Source of the DNA: Hypomesus transpacificus
Taxonomy: Eukaryota; Chordata; Actinopteri; Osmeriformes; Osmeridae
Direction of reading: 5' to 3'
Assembly: GCF_021917145.1 (NCBI RefSeq)
Contig: NC_061070.1
Coordinates: 13,972,772-14,036,771, forward strand
DNA length: 64,000 bases
Below, in pieces: positions 1 through 22,027 of the stretch. The notes under the pieces were generated by a model. The model made no database searches and had not been told where the DNA came from. It was given only the letters and a program-made list of their open reading frames with translations. A program made the position numbers and the translations under genes. Every line of letters starts with the position of its first letter. Positions within the stretch are counted from its first letter, which is position 1.

Positions 1-1338
1 AGAAAGCCTAAAGAGTCATTGTAAATACTTAATATTACATGACAGACATGTTCACTCTTGGGTACCAAGATTAGGGTGTGCCTGGGCTTCTGGGTTGTCC
101 CTCGATTTTAGATCCTCTGATTCCACACAGACACAGCTCAGACAGTGAAGACTGTGCTAGTGTCGGGACGGCAACTGCCTACGCAAAACAAATTAACTGC
201 TTTCGTATTATCTACTTTCACAGATAATCATTTGGTTTGGTAATTAGCACATAATAAATCTACTTAAATGTGACTGTCTTCCATCACAGGCTCACCCCCG
301 TTCCTTTCTTTATTCTCCGCAGCTGTCATCCTCGACCGTCAGGATAAACAGGAACTTCACAGGATTATGGTAGCTGTAGTTTTTATCGTCTACCATTGCT
401 CCTCTGGATAACGCTTATAAAAATACTTTCTTTTATAAAAGTTTCCCTTTGGTATTTTTCAAACATTTGTATTCAATATCAAACGTTCATCACAATGGTA
501 GTATCGTAACAATGTATTTAATAAGATTAACACACATATTTGATACTCAATATCCCATCAAGCCTAGCGTCAGTTTTAGAGGACGGCTATATTTTCCTCA
601 TTTCATTACTTTCGCCGCTAGGTGACGTAGTCAAGTCATTTTGGATTTAAAAACGTTTCTGTGCTGTGGATGTTGCATTTGTATTGTTAATTTATAACTT
701 ATAGTATAAATAAATAAAACAAATTGATGCATACGATATTTGCAGTTAATCCAGTTATGCTTTGACGTGAAAATAGAATTGGGTGTTCAATAAGATTCCC
801 AAATTGTTGAGTGCACCTTTAAGATTAATCTGGCGGCAAATTTAGTGATCTGAATGACAGCCTGACTCTTCGTTAGAACAACGTTTTCCTTCTCCTAAAA
901 TATTTCATATATGTTGTAAGGACTTTACGTTGTACGTCAATCCAACTCTCTCGAAGCGAAGGCATAACTGGCTAAAGTACCAAATTGCAGGATCTTGTAG
1001 AAGTTGGCACACTGGTAAGCTAAGCTAGCTAGCGTTAGTTACTTGTATAGCCTACGGTGTGAAACCAGTTTGCCAGCTAGTTGCTTGGTCAGTTCATGAT
1101 GAAAACAGCAGTGTCGCAGATTAGTAGCTAGCTGGTTATGCTACAGTATGTTGCTGACAAATGTATTCAGAAAGACTGTGTGACTCTTGTTCAAGTTTTC
1201 ATGGACTGATGAAATGTTGACCACACATACTTCCAACGTATTCTTACAGGAGTTTATTGTTTGCCTGGATGCTTCTTGGGTTATGCATTGTTAATGTCTC
1301 CTGTCCCCACTCCTTATGCAGGTTGGAGCACGCCAGGC
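1..1338 (+). other. fignl1 upstream and 5' leader region
   Basis: This stretch lies upstream of fignl1 and is AT-rich, with no coding ORF I would support. It probably holds the promoter and one or more non-coding 5' exons. Two possible splice acceptors precede the coding exon: a pyrimidine-rich stretch ending in TTACAG near 1250, and TTATGCAG ending at 1320. A CRE-like TGACGTAG lies near 622. I cannot place a transcription start. In other vertebrates ddc lies beyond fignl1 on this side, but no ddc exon is seen here. Confidence 0.4.
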
Positions 1339-3285
1339 ATGAGTGGTCCACACCTGGGCGAGTGGCAGAGGAGGTCCTTTGACATTTCATCTGGCACCTG
1401 CACACCTGAACAGACGGCAGACTCCTATCGGGCACATATCCTCGCCATTCAATATGCATGGGCGAGTTCCCAGCTCTCTGAGGCGGGCGCAGACAGCCTG
1501 CTCAGGACCTACTCCGAGCGCTATGCCGCAGTGCTGGACTCTGACGACCCTTGCACAGGTCTCAACAACTATGCAGAGAGTGCTCTGCACCTGGCTCGCA
1601 GTCAGAGGAACCACAGCGACAAATGGGAATCGTCCCTTACCAAGGCGAGTGTGCTGGAGCTGCCGTGCGTGCAGAAGATGATTCAATCTGGGACAGACGG
1701 TGGAAAGTCCCTTGTGGTGCCAGCAGATGTTAACATATCTGTAGGACAAGACAGTGGATGCAGCTCCCAGTCTCTACCCTCTACAGAGACTTTGCCCCTA
1801 CTATTCAAGTCCACAGGACCCCCATTGCCCATGGCTGAGGGAAGCAGCATTTTTAGCCATCCACTGGGTGGTGCTGCAGACAGACCAAGGGGCTTTGACA
1901 GAATCTTGAGTAATGCCAATGCCTATGCTTGTCCACCACCACAAGCTCAGTCTCTATTTGGCCAGAACTCCCCAGTTTCCGTACAAGCAAACCCAGGCCC
2001 CACAGCAGGCTCACACAGTCACCAGTCTGCCTTCTTCCCTACCTCTAACTCCTGTAAGAGGAAGAACTTCTACAGCTCAGGTGGGGATGGGGGCAGGGAA
2101 TCTGGGAGGGGGGCATCTAGCGTCCAGGCAGTGTCAGACTCACGGAGTGGTACTAACTTTAAAACGGCGAGGGAGAAGTTCATTGTTGACCAGCAGAAAA
2201 AACATTCCCACCAGACCCAGAGAGCTCAGCCGCCAGGTATGGCAGCTGCCATGAAGAAATCCCTGGGAGCCAACAGGCCACGAGGGACCTTCTCTAAGTT
2301 TGTGTCCCCTATGCCAAAGCAGGACGAAGATGAGGGTGGACCCTGCAACAACGCGGCTCAAGAGAGTCAGGTTACTGATGAGCGTCTTAAAAACTTTGAG
2401 CCCAAGATCATTGAGCTTATTATGAGTGAAATCATGGACCACGGACCACCTGTGGCCTGGGATGACATAGCAGGCTTGGAGTTTGCGAAAGCCACCATTA
2501 AGGAGATAGTAGTGTGGCCTATGCTGCGACCTGACATCTTCACTGGGCTCCGTGGCCCCCCCAAAGGCATTCTCCTGTTTGGGCCACCAGGAACAGGTAA
2601 AACACTCATCGGGAAATGTATTGCTTGCCAGTCAGGAGCCACCTTCTTTAGCATTAGTGCTTCATCGCTCACTTCAAAGTGGGTGGGCGAAGGGGAAAAA
2701 ATGGTAAGAGCACTGTTTACCATTGCCCGCTGTCATCAGCCAGCAGTCATCTTCATCGATGAGATTGACTCCCTGCTGTCTCAGAGGACGGATGGGGAGC
2801 ATGACTCATCCAGACGTATAAAAACAGAGTTTTTGGTTCAGCTGGATGGAGCAGCTACCTCCGCTGAAGACCGTATCCTGGTGGTGGGGGCCACCAACCG
2901 CCCTCAGGAGATTGACGAGGCTGCCCGTAGACGCCTTTCAAAACGCCTGTACATCCCCCTCCCAGAGGCTGCTGCACGACGACAGATAGTGACCAACCTC
3001 ATGGCTCAAGAGAAGAGCCAGATAGGAGAGGAGGGGTTAGAGAGCGTTGTTACAGGAACAGAGGGCTTCTCTGGGGCAGATATGACCCAGCTGTGCCGAG
3101 AGGCAGCGTTGGGGCCCATACGGAGCATCCAGTTATGTGACATGGCCACCATCACAGCTGACCAGGTGCGGCCCATCCTACACTGTGACTTCCAGGAGGC
3201 TCTGAGGACGGTGCGGCCCAGTGTGTCACCCAAAGACCTGGAGCTGTACCAGGACTGGAACAAGACTTTTGGATGTGGACGTTAA
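1339..3285 (+). CDS. fignl1: Fidgetin-like protein 1 (AAA+ ATPase)
   Basis: This single coding exon encodes 648 aa, close to the 674 aa of human FIGNL1. FIGNL1 is a nuclear meiotic-clade AAA+ ATPase that acts in homologous recombination, where it binds RAD51 and helps dismantle RAD51 filaments. Visible features are a conserved N-terminal region, an FKTA motif at about residue 274 (the FxxA-type RAD51-binding segment), the Walker A motif GPPGTGKT at 415-422, the Walker B motif VIFIDEID from about 470, a conserved [15 protein letters not shown] arginine-finger region, and a C-terminal Vps4-type tail ending in NKTFGCGR. I chose the ATG at 1339 because the protein then begins [14 protein letters not shown], which aligns with the family start, and because an acceptor ends at 1320. 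An in-frame ATG at 1294 is also open. The gene is tail-to-tail with ikzf1. Identity is very secure; the start is slightly less so. Confidence 0.96.
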   Translation: MSGPHLGEWQRRSFDISSGTCTPEQTADSYRAHILAIQYAWASSQLSEAGADSLLRTYSERYAAVLDSDDPCTGLNNYAESALHLARSQRNHSDKWESSLTKASVLELPCVQKMIQSGTDGGKSLVVPADVNISVGQDSGCSSQSLPSTETLPLLFKSTGPPLPMAEGSSIFSHPLGGAADRPRGFDRILSNANAYACPPPQAQSLFGQNSPVSVQANPGPTAGSHSHQSAFFPTSNSCKRKNFYSSGGDGGRESGRGASSVQAVSDSRSGTNFKTAREKFIVDQQKKHSHQTQRAQPPGMAAAMKKSLGANRPRGTFSKFVSPMPKQDEDEGGPCNNAAQESQVTDERLKNFEPKIIELIMSEIMDHGPPVAWDDIAGLEFAKATIKEIVVWPMLRPDIFTGLRGPPKGILLFGPPGTGKTLIGKCIACQSGATFFSISASSLTSKWVGEGEKMVRALFTIARCHQPAVIFIDEIDSLLSQRTDGEHDSSRRIKTEFLVQLDGAATSAEDRILVVGATNRPQEIDEAARRRLSKRLYIPLPEAAARRQIVTNLMAQEKSQIGEEGLESVVTGTEGFSGADMTQLCREAALGPIRSIQLCDMATITADQVRPILHCDFQEALRTVRPSVSPKDLELYQDWNKTFGCGR

Positions 3286-3403
3286 TCAGGGTTGCAACAT
3301 GGACTGTTGTAAATATTTAGTGGTCCCTCCAACTCCTTACTTATATTTAATTGGACTTATGTCTTGAATATGTATTCGAGAATGTAAAATGATAATTTTC
3401 ATC

Positions 3404-3532
3404 AATAAAATCTGCACACAAACAAAAAACTGTATATAGTACTTTTTTTACATTTACATTTCTGTGTAGATTGTACATGTTACCAAGTACATTATGACCA
3501 ATCTGAAGAAGTTGTAATATGTTCCTAATAAA
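3404..3532 (+). terminator. fignl1 polyadenylation signals
   Basis: Two canonical AATAAA hexamers lie about 120 and 240 nt after the fignl1 stop, at 3404-3409 and 3527-3532. They imply a short 3' UTR with two possible ends. No other transcript on this strand is nearby to claim them. Confidence 0.6.
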
Positions 3533-4704
3533 GTTACTTAAGAATGCACAGTATGTGGTGTGTTCATGTGGTGTAAAGCTACGGAAATGTGGCAAAGTTT
3601 TAGTTAGGGATGGGTGGGCTATGGAGTAATACAGCATGTTCCCTTTTCACTCCAATCTATCCTCTGCAAAGACAGTAGTTGCAGTCGGTCTTATAGTGTA
3701 TCAGCATGTTTGTCATGCTTATGCAAGTATGTCAACGTCTTCTTGTCATTGGTATTCATGAAAGGCTTACTGAAACAGACTCCAACTATTCCAGTTTTTT
3801 TGCCAGGATCTGTTTTGCAGCATGGCAGGGGAAGTTGGGCAACATGGAGTATATCCTTGTTGCCCACAGATTTGCCCTTGCACAGTCTCTTTTCCTGTCA
3901 CGCAACAACAGGAAAATGATAACGAAGAGGGCTTTTGAGTATATTCTTATAGCTTTTTATTGATACAGTAGCTACGAATTTAGGCAGGTTTTGGTATAAC
4001 TGTATGGCAGAAACTTTGGTATCTGGCAGCCAAGTCTTGGTCCTTAGATGAATGAGGAGTTTTCAACAGAGAGTTTTAATGTAGTTGATCTCCTTTTATG
4101 TTGAACGCCTCTGGTCATACACTGCTAGTGGGTTAGAGGCAGACGATTATAGATTGTGCGCACATGAAATGAAATTGTCATGTAATTTTTATGAAACAAT
4201 CTTTGAGAAACTGGAAGACCATGAAAAAAGGGTTTCATTTATTTTTCATCTTTTTGTCAAGATGCTAATTAATATTTCAGAGTTCTGTGGTTGGCCACAG
4301 TATTGAAACTTTGTTGAAGACGCCAGCAATGCAAGTAGTGAGCATATCCCCCATGGCTGGTGGAAGAACTCAGAACAGCAGGACTCCTCCCAGGTGGATC
4401 TGGACAGATGCATAGCATTCCTCTGGTACTGGGATTGGATGCAGGTCCAGATTCTTCCACAGTGGAGAATATGTCCACCTAACACATATTTAACACCTCA
4501 ACTTCTCAGACAAAGAGTGATAAATGTTAAAAACCTGAGCTTTACATGCAGCTGTGGTATTACTAATGCACAGAGGGAATTATCCTTAGCCAAGACAATA
4601 TAAGCTGACCATCAAGCACACAGTAAACATGCTGTATTTGCCATGTATCTGTGGGACAAATTATCTTATGTAACTATAAGATTTAAGTTTAAGTGACTAC
4701 CCTG

Positions 4705-4983
4705 CAAAGATTCCTGACCTAAAACCCATCAAACACATTTGGGATCAAATCTAACGCCATATGCAAGCCAAGTCCAATCACCCTACATCAGTGCCCAACC
4801 TCCCTAATACTCTTCAGGTAGAATTGAAGCTAATCCTGCATCCATGTTCCAACGTCTATTGGAAAGCCTTCCCAGAAAAGTGGAAACCAACTCCATAGTA
4901 GTGCTCATGATTTTGGAATGAGAGGTTCAACAAGCAGGTGTCTGTGAACTGAGCTGTGTCCTCATGCTATTGGCCATATAGTG
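4705..4983. mobile_element. Tc1/mariner-like relic, right half
   Basis: This segment shares short near-identical words with the longer copy near 22.4-22.7 kb, including CATCAAACACATTTGGGAT, CATCAGTGCCCAAC and TCCCTAAT. It has the same closing motif about a Tc1-type end (AAGCAGGTGTCTG followed by TTGGCCATATAGTG). The left part is missing, so this is a truncated, decayed non-autonomous copy. No intact transposase frame remains. The family assignment rests on the resemblance of the ends and the transposase-derived words to the Tc1-like elements common in fish. Confidence 0.6.
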
Positions 4984-5279
4984 AACATTGTAGATCGTTT
5001 ACCCTCAGTTCAAATGAAGTTCATAATATATGTAGTCCAACCACATCAGACACTTCTTTCTTAAATTAAATCATAGTTACAAATGGGAAGACATTTTCCC
5101 TTGATCTGAGACCCTGGACATAACCTGGCATGGTCAAATAGGATCCTCCCTCTTGAATTGGTGAACTCTCTGATTCTTAAATGGTGGAGTATTTTAGTAA
5201 CTGGCCGAAAGGGGAAGTGAGATTTGGGATTCTGGCGGGGTGTGAGTTTGTTGGCCGGATTATCCCTCTCATGCAAATG

Positions 5280-5660
5280 TCCTCCCTCCCCTATTAGGTC
5301 CCAGTGAAGCGTGGGGGGGCTACGCGCTGGCCACAGCTGCTTCCCATTTCTGCAGAACGCCACAGCCGCCATCTGGACGAGACCGTCGCTGCGCAGCCCT
5401 GATGAGCTCCTCTGCCGGCCTCTGTGTCTCTCCAGGCAGGCCTGGTCCTTTGAGCCCTGGCCCCAGCCTCATGCTCCACTGCCTGATCCCTGCTGTCCCA
5501 TCTCTGCTGCAGCTGCCTGTACTCCTCTGTGTACTAGCTGTCCACTCGCTTGCTCCGAGAGTCCTGGCACCTCTCACTCACGCTGGTCCTTTGGGTGATC
5601 GAACTCCACTAGGTCCCCTTCTCTGTGTACAAGCATTCAAGCCCTTGATCTGTATGCAAT
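5280..5660. other. Unexplained GC-rich block
   Basis: This is a sharply GC-rich island inside AT-rich DNA, with ORFs open on both strands. None of the translations resembles a family I know, and the + strand readings are rich in Pro, Leu and Ser, as GC-rich non-coding DNA tends to be. It could be a conserved regulatory element, a distal part of the ikzf1 3' UTR or a decayed exon. I do not call a gene. Confidence 0.3.
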
Positions 5661-6688
5661 AACACTGTCTTTTTGTGTTTTGTGTGTGTGTGTGTGCATA
5701 TGTGCGCCAACGCACTTATGTCTGTATAAGATACGGAACTTTGGTTGATTTTAATTTCATGGGATATGTTTCAGTATCCAGACCTGTTTTTAATTAGTGC
5801 TATTTAAATAATAGTGCTAATAGTCTTTTGTACTTATTATTAATAGCCAGACTAAAGTTTGGTTTTGAAACATTGTCCTTTATTATTGTGTAGACATGAA
5901 ATTGTATACATATTTACTCATATTCTCTATCTCTACAGTTAATGATGGAGCAAATCCAAATCATCAATCTTTTGACATTCAAACGTACAGTATATATAGA
6001 ACCACTGAGTAGTCATATATTCATTATAATTCAAGGTTATCCAAACCACCTGTATGTTTTAGAAAATGTTTATTTTTTTACATGAGTGTGAATGTCAATC
6101 ACTCAGAATCTCAGTTTTTTCTTGACAGGTAAAAACAACACCTTGAATAACATTTTAGCTTAATGATCTCTGAAAGTTTCAGAAAGTGAACTTAGGCTAC
6201 AAACTACATACCTATATTAGTAACCTACTGAATTAGGTTGTGTGTAGTTTGAGGTATGCTCCACATAATTCCAATCTGAATCAGTGTCCCAGGAATATCT
6301 ATAATTTTATAAATTGTCCATCCATAAACCTAGGAATATCCTAAATTAAAGTATCTTAAATTGCTTTACAGTAGTTTCCAGAAATCTCCGCTGGACATTG
6401 TTACTTTGTGCTTCTTTTCTGAGGGTGTTACAGTAGAACACAGTACAACCTTGTCCAGGCAATGTCTAGCCACATGTACTGTAATTAATTAGTAATTGTA
6501 CCATTGTTTTAGTAATCATAAATTAAGATGCAAGTACTCTGTAGGCTTTCCTGTATATATTTTAATATTGGTTAGCATGGAACTTCTCACATCTTCAAAT
6601 GTACACAATGTGTGTAGATTTGTGCTGGCCAATCATTAGACATTTTCAAGAACAAGCATTCAGTATACTTTGTATATGTAAAATATCG

Positions 6689-6694
6689 TTTATT
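6689..6694 (-). terminator. ikzf1 polyadenylation signal
   Basis: The reverse complement reads AATAAA about 810 nt after the ikzf1 stop codon, followed by AT-rich DNA. This would give a 3' UTR of about 0.8 kb, from about 6670 to 7503. That UTR includes an alternating CA/TG tract near 7455-7500, just after the stop. Confidence 0.5.
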
Positions 6695-7503
6695 GATATT
6701 TTGCAAGCATAAATGAGTCAAACAAAAAATGTAAACACCTCAAAAAGACCTGTTGTAAAAGACTGCAGACAAAAATAAACATCTTTCAGTGAACAGTGGC
6801 CACCTAGGTATTTAAAACTCAAGTCCACTGAATACATTAACGAGCTGAAACATGATATATGTTTTACGATATAGGATACCTGGACCAACTGCAATAAATT
6901 ACAAAAAGAGACATGCATTTACACAGCATAAATAATGTATAAAATGTAATACAAAAGAACAAGAGGTTATAAACAAACTAAAAGGGTACTATATAATCTC
7001 CAACAGTGATGTTTACTGTAAACCTACAAACATCTTGCATTTAAGGTTTAGAAAATGATTATTTAATAACAATTTGCATTTCAAGCAGTTCCTTGAAAAA
7101 TGAATTTAAGATGAGACAATGTTATTCTTTTATTCACAATTACACAACTCAGTTGCCTGGGTACACTGTGACATTTATACATTCTAAACAGGTTTTCGAA
7201 AGGTAAATGAATGTATGAACAATACAGTATGTGACATGATACCTACTGCTGAGGCACACAGATTTTGTAGGTTCTCTTGAATTCACTGAAGAATAATCTT
7301 AATACCCTTTTACTCCACTAAAAAAGTTGATTCTCAACTTAGTTTTCTCTGAAACATAGTTTTGTCTCAATCATGCATCATGAATCATGTTGTTGAAAAA
7401 ACACTCAATTCAAAGGGTATCTGAGTGGTTTTTGTAGGGTTATCCATGATCTGTGTTTGTGTGTGCGTGCGCTTGTGTGTGCGTGCATGTGTGTGTGTCC
7501 ATC

Positions 7504-16995
<9,492 letters not shown>

Positions 16996-17535
16996 TCGGT
17001 GCAGGTACTCTAACAGAGAGAAAGGAACATGTAGGTGTGATTCAGATTAAGCAACAAACAGACAGAAAATACTGTTTGTCAGAAAAGGCAAAGCCAACTA
17101 AAGGGGTTCCCTTTTCTCTGTACAACTCTGTCACCCAAGTAAGATAACTCTTGTCTCATCTGCAGACACACCACTATCTTCCACATTACATTACAAAGAA
17201 TTACAGACATTTTCATTACGAGTCTTGACAGAGAGGCTTGGGTAGAAGAGTGGCTGGGCGTAAAGGTGTGGGGGGGTGGTGGGAAGGGGGGCTGTTTGGG
17301 GTTGCTGGGAATGAGCTTTCAGACCACATTTGTTATTTATTGTTAATTTCCTGCCACGTAATCATCCAAAAATGCAAACTGACTGCCGCAAAATTAAGCA
17401 GAAAATTAACTGGCCCCAGGTCACTGAGGATGCGGGTGTTTGCTGTGCCCAGCTGATCGGCGCCCGTGTTCACTCTAATTTACTGAGCATGCATCACTGA
17501 GCCCGCGGCCCGAACACAGACGTGTGTGACTCCCA

Positions 17536-17770
17536 ATCAGAAACAAAGAGAGAGAGGGAGGGAGGAGAGAGATGGTGTGGCAGTGAGAGGAAGATAGAGA
17601 GGGAAGGGAAGCAAGTCAATGAGTGTGCAAGAAGGGTGAGATGGGGGTGGGGGGTGAGAGGAAGATAGAGAGAGATAGAAAAGGGAGGGGACCATGACAG
17701 GGAGTGTGTGAGAGGGGCAAGACAAAGAAACAGAGTGAGGTTGGACAGGAACAGAAAGAGAGAAGGAGCA
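17536..17770. repeat. Purine-rich GA tract
   Basis: The + strand is dominated by A and G, with repeated AGAGAG and GGGAGG units interrupted by short pyrimidine steps. It is low-complexity DNA, and the long Ser/Leu/Pro-rich frame on the opposite strand is an artefact of it. It lies 0.5 kb upstream of the ikzf1 start exon. Confidence 0.7.
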
Positions 17771-18905
17771 GGCTGAAGGGCCGGCAAAGTTACTTCTTTT
17801 TTTTCTGTACGAGGCAATTTAGTGAGGAGCGCATCCTGGCCAGGCCTGCATATCTGAGGAGTCACCAGTGCGCGTGGCCCCATTAATAATGGATGGCCCT
17901 CAAGCCTGCAGCAGATGGGCCCAACAGCCTCAGCCCCAGCTCCACCACTTCAAGAAGCCCTTGGTGGAGCCCCTGCCCAGCCCAGCCAGCCACACAGGGA
18001 GAAGTGAAGCTCCCTAAAATAGCGAAACAAGCCCGAGGGAGAAGGGGAACCTAGGCCTTCCTGTTTTACTGACAGATGGCTCCACACATTTGGAACAAAT
18101 AGTGGGAAGCAACCAGACCCTTCTGTCGCAACGCACAATGTTGTGCGGAGCAGAGACTTAAGTCAGATGTTTGACAGCCACAGACACCCAGGGCCCAAGT
18201 GGTAGAGGAAGAAGGGGCAAAGGTCACTGGTGCAGATGATTTGTAAGGCACAGAGGGCATTGCGTGCCACTATGTTGAAGGAGAGGACTCTGTGCTGTAC
18301 CACCATTCTTAAGCATCTGGAGTTGGGAGGTCAGGAGGGGGTGGTATTCTCATGTGCCCTTTTTTCTAGGCAGATGGCGTGAGGGGAAATAGCGACAGTG
18401 TTTGCAGGGGGCTGTGGCAGAAGCAAAACATTAATTCATATATTCAACCACAACCCAGTTGTGTAGGCATGTGGAGAGAAAGGTGCACAGCAACTTTCAG
18501 GAAGTAGATTATTTAAATCCAAATACAGCATTTTCAGTTTTTGTCATAGATGACTGGACTACAATTAAATGTTTAAGGCGTTACATAAAACATAAGATGT
18601 CTTTACTGTATGGTAGCTTTTATTCTATTGTTCAAGATGTTGTTCAGCTTTTATTGTACATTAAAGCTTAAAAAAATGTTGTTTAAAATGTCATCAAGTA
18701 AAATTGTATTTGTAGATGCTTTTTAGAGACAAGACGAGTTTTTGGTTATTGTGACATTGCTGGTGTTAGCTTCTATAGTAAAGGGTCTTAGTATGCTTGG
18801 TTAGGGCAGGAAGAGTCTTGGCCATGGGTCTGAGTTTTCTCTCTTTACAAGAAGAGACAGGAAGAGGGTTGTGGTATAACACTCTTAGTCCCAACTCAAG
18901 GGTGT

Positions 18906-18907
<2 letters not shown>

Positions 18908-18995
<88 letters not shown>
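18908..18995. repeat. (TG)n microsatellite
   Basis: An almost uninterrupted run of TG dinucleotides about 88 bp long. It generates a false poly-Thr/His frame on the minus strand. Confidence 0.95.
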
Positions 18996-18997
<2 letters not shown>

Positions 18998-21289
18998 GAG
19001 GGGTGGATTAGGGTGGGGGTGAGGGGGCTGCTCAAATCAGGTTGCAAACCTACATGAAGGAGCAGGGTGGAGACCAGAAACAGAGCAAACCGTTAAACAG
19101 TCAGACGCAGAGGACTACAGAAGAAGACTTTGGATACATGAAGGAATTTGGCATATGTATTCATGACCAAATTAATATATAAAAAGGCTATCCCTAAATG
19201 TGGATCCCTAAAAAAAAAAGTTTAACTGAGTTTGAGCTTGAAAAGAGGGTATCAACATACAACATCCCACTTCTTCAAAGGGGCCCAGTCCAATGAAGCT
19301 TATACACATGACAAGTTACTAAAGCAGAGCATATTGGCTTTAGACAGCATGTTGATACTTTTAAATTGATATATTATTATGATATTTTTAAGAATATATG
19401 TGTTTAAAATGTTTTTGCTGTTACCTATTTTTGCTAGAAGTACAGATAGAGAGTTTTGAAAGCAGGTTGGGAATGTTTTATTTAAAGTTTAAATTTGATC
19501 CATCTACATATGTTAAAAATACTGCGAAATTCCCTTTTACCAAATACTTGTAGATTACTTCATCTGAGTCATGGCTGTTCCTTCCTCCTAAAACCATCTG
19601 TTGTAAGGCATATCCTAAGCCAACACCTTGTTCAATCCATCTAACAAAACCACAAAATGAAACCCTGCTGTACTTGTGCTGTACATGCTGTTGTCATAAC
19701 TAAGATTAATTAAAATCACAAAAAACAATCAGTGACCCACTTGTAGGTTTTTAATTAATATGACTGAATGATTTCCATACTACCTCTATCCATTTAACGG
19801 ATATTTTTTATGAAATGTAAGATGTAAATAGGAAGATATTTTAACAGAGGTGAAAGTTCTGTGGGAATAGCTATAGAAATTATAGAGGCCTTAAGTTTCC
19901 TTAACGGGTCATATAAGTTAAACAACATTCATTTGCATTTGACACACTTCACCAGTCTGGTATTCACAATCATTTTAATAACTGCCTGTCTTCTTCTGCC
20001 CCCTCCTATTTCTTTTATCACTGACAAGGAAGCTGATGCCTCCATCTAGATGTATTTGTTGTACCTTTTTGCATTTAACACGAGTCCGTTATGTGATGTA
20101 TGTAATGTGATTAAATACAGATTGATATTTTTCCCGAGAATAATTTGTTATTCAAGCTAAAACACTTTACTTATGTTATGCTCTAAAACCGAACTTGAAA
20201 ACTGAAAACTATGAGACGCAGGCAAATGTCGTCTAAAAGTCTGCATAGGGTGCCTGTGTTAAAAATTAAAAAAAAAGTCTAAACATGCACCAATAAAAAG
20301 GGAAATTACTTTGGGCATATGATGCGTTTCTCCTATTTAGCAAGTATTTCATGAGTGCTGTTTCATGGAATATTGTTTGCTACTCATCTCAGTTTCACAA
20401 CGGAGCAAAACTATAGTGAGTCCTGCCCACTGAAAAGTTATTACAGTATCAACACACGGGTTCAGATCAAACCAATCAATGACTAGAACCGTGGATTGAA
20501 AGCATCAAAGAGTAGCTAGTGTATTTTATTTCTACAAAGAAACTTTGGGTTACAATCACTCTGACTAATTATAATCAACGATATAGGTCATTTCCTGGTT
20601 TTGTAAAAGATGTGCTGGCTTATGTTTAATAATCATAAATCTTTTAGTGAAAGTTTGAATTTAACTCAGGCTTAATGTATAGTTAACTTCAGAAGGATAA
20701 AATCTATAACTTTGAATGGAAATATTCTGGATGCGAATAGTTGCAACAGGTGGCCTGGTAGACAAGAATTCCGAAACTGATAGTAGCTACCCTATCCAGC
20801 TATCCTGTACTAAAATAAATCAAAATAAGCATTGCCTTTTTTGACAACAATATTTGTTTTTAATCAGAAGTCAAATATTAAGGGAAATATTTATTGTTTT
20901 CAAGTGCTGTGCTGCTTATTCCCACATTTCCAAGGAGAAAAAGTAAGGAAAAATAGGAAAATATTCCATTATTTTGCTAGAATTAACATTAATCTTAACA
21001 TACTTTTTTAAGTGATCACACTACGTATTAAAATGTACACGCAGAGCACTCATATTTTTTCTTTTTTTTTTGCAAAGTCCGTTACATCCGCCCTACTGGA
21101 TATTAGAGACGCTCGCGCACCTGCTCCGATATTTGGATAATGTTTTCCATCAAGGTATACTTACTGTTTTTATATCAAAAGTAAGGCCTTTTGTTGTACT
21201 ATACAAATATAAACAATTTAAAAAAAGTTTTGTTTCATTATCAGCGTGGAAATCACTCTACCTGCTATTCCTTGAGTTTGCAATATGAA

Positions 21290-21610
21290 GTTCTTCCAAC
21301 TCTCCCCCGCTCCATGTGCAGAAGTTCGAAGCGCCGCGGCAGCACCATGGAACTCTGCCCTCGGTCCCTCCCCTCTCCACTGTACTTCCTCGTTCCAGCC
21401 CAACATTTCTATGTCTCTGTGCTCGAGTGAGACATTTTGCTTGCTTTTATCCAGAGGCCGACTCTGCTCAGGGAGTCGAGGCACCAGCCCTTGGCACTTT
21501 CTTTGTATCGTGCCAATAAAAGCTGACACCCAGTAGACCATTACTGGCAGCCATGCATGAGATGGGATGAGGCGCGCGGGAGACTGGACCATTCATTGTT
21601 TATTTATTTC
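21290..21610 (-). promoter_or_regulatory. Candidate ikzf1 promoter or 5' exon
   Basis: A GC-richer island with several CpGs (GCGCCGCGG near 21330, GCGCGCGGG near 21572) stands out from AT-rich surroundings about 4.5 kb upstream of the ikzf1 start exon. A minus-strand frame is open for 124 codons but resembles no protein I know. A CpG-rich promoter or untranslated exon is the simplest reading. Only transcript data could confirm it. Confidence 0.3.
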
Positions 21611-22027
21611 TTTCTGAGAGGGATGGACGGGGACTCCTCACTTGCATATGGGCAGCTTCCCCTCTGTCACCTGTTCTGGGACGCTAGACCAGTTCTGATT
21701 ACTCTGACACATAACATGTTTATAATTATCTTTGATAGTAACCTATTATATATCCCACTTTTGCACACTATGACGATATTACCGGTTTACAATTAATCTG
21801 TGTAAAATTAAAATATCATTCCATTACTTGTGTTTGGGGGAAAACAATTCCTTTTGTGATTCAAACTTGAATTGCATTTTGTACTTTCTTTCAGCAGCTA
21901 AACTGAAGGATAGAATATAGTTTAAACTCTGGTCTTCGGGTCTCAGTAAATGGTCATAAACCTTGAAAATTCCTGTATTCCCTTATCTTTGCTGTTAATT
22001 GTTACTGTTGTTGCATATGAACATAGA

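Larger units (their letters stand above)
3533..6688. other. fignl1-ikzf1 intergenic region
   Basis: This is the convergent interval between fignl1 (+) and the apparent 3' end of ikzf1 (-). Apart from a transposon fragment at 4705-4983 and a GC-rich block at 5280-5660, it is AT-rich. Its short ORFs have no recognisable domains. The ikzf1 3' UTR might extend into it if the polyadenylation signal at 6689-6694 is not the only one. Confidence 0.5.

Noticed and set aside
5311-5662. Overlapping ORFs on both strands in a GC-rich block
   Set aside because: No recognisable domain and frames open on both strands, as expected for GC-rich non-coding DNA; no splice pattern supports a gene.
17494-17883. 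129-codon minus-strand ORF rich in Ser, Leu and Pro
   Set aside because: Produced by the GA-rich purine tract; no family resemblance.
18766-19047. Minus-strand ORF rich in Thr and His
   Set aside because: It is the translation of the (TG)n microsatellite.
21218-21592. 124-codon minus-strand ORF upstream of ikzf1
   Set aside because: No homology recognised; better explained as a CpG-rich promoter or untranslated exon.
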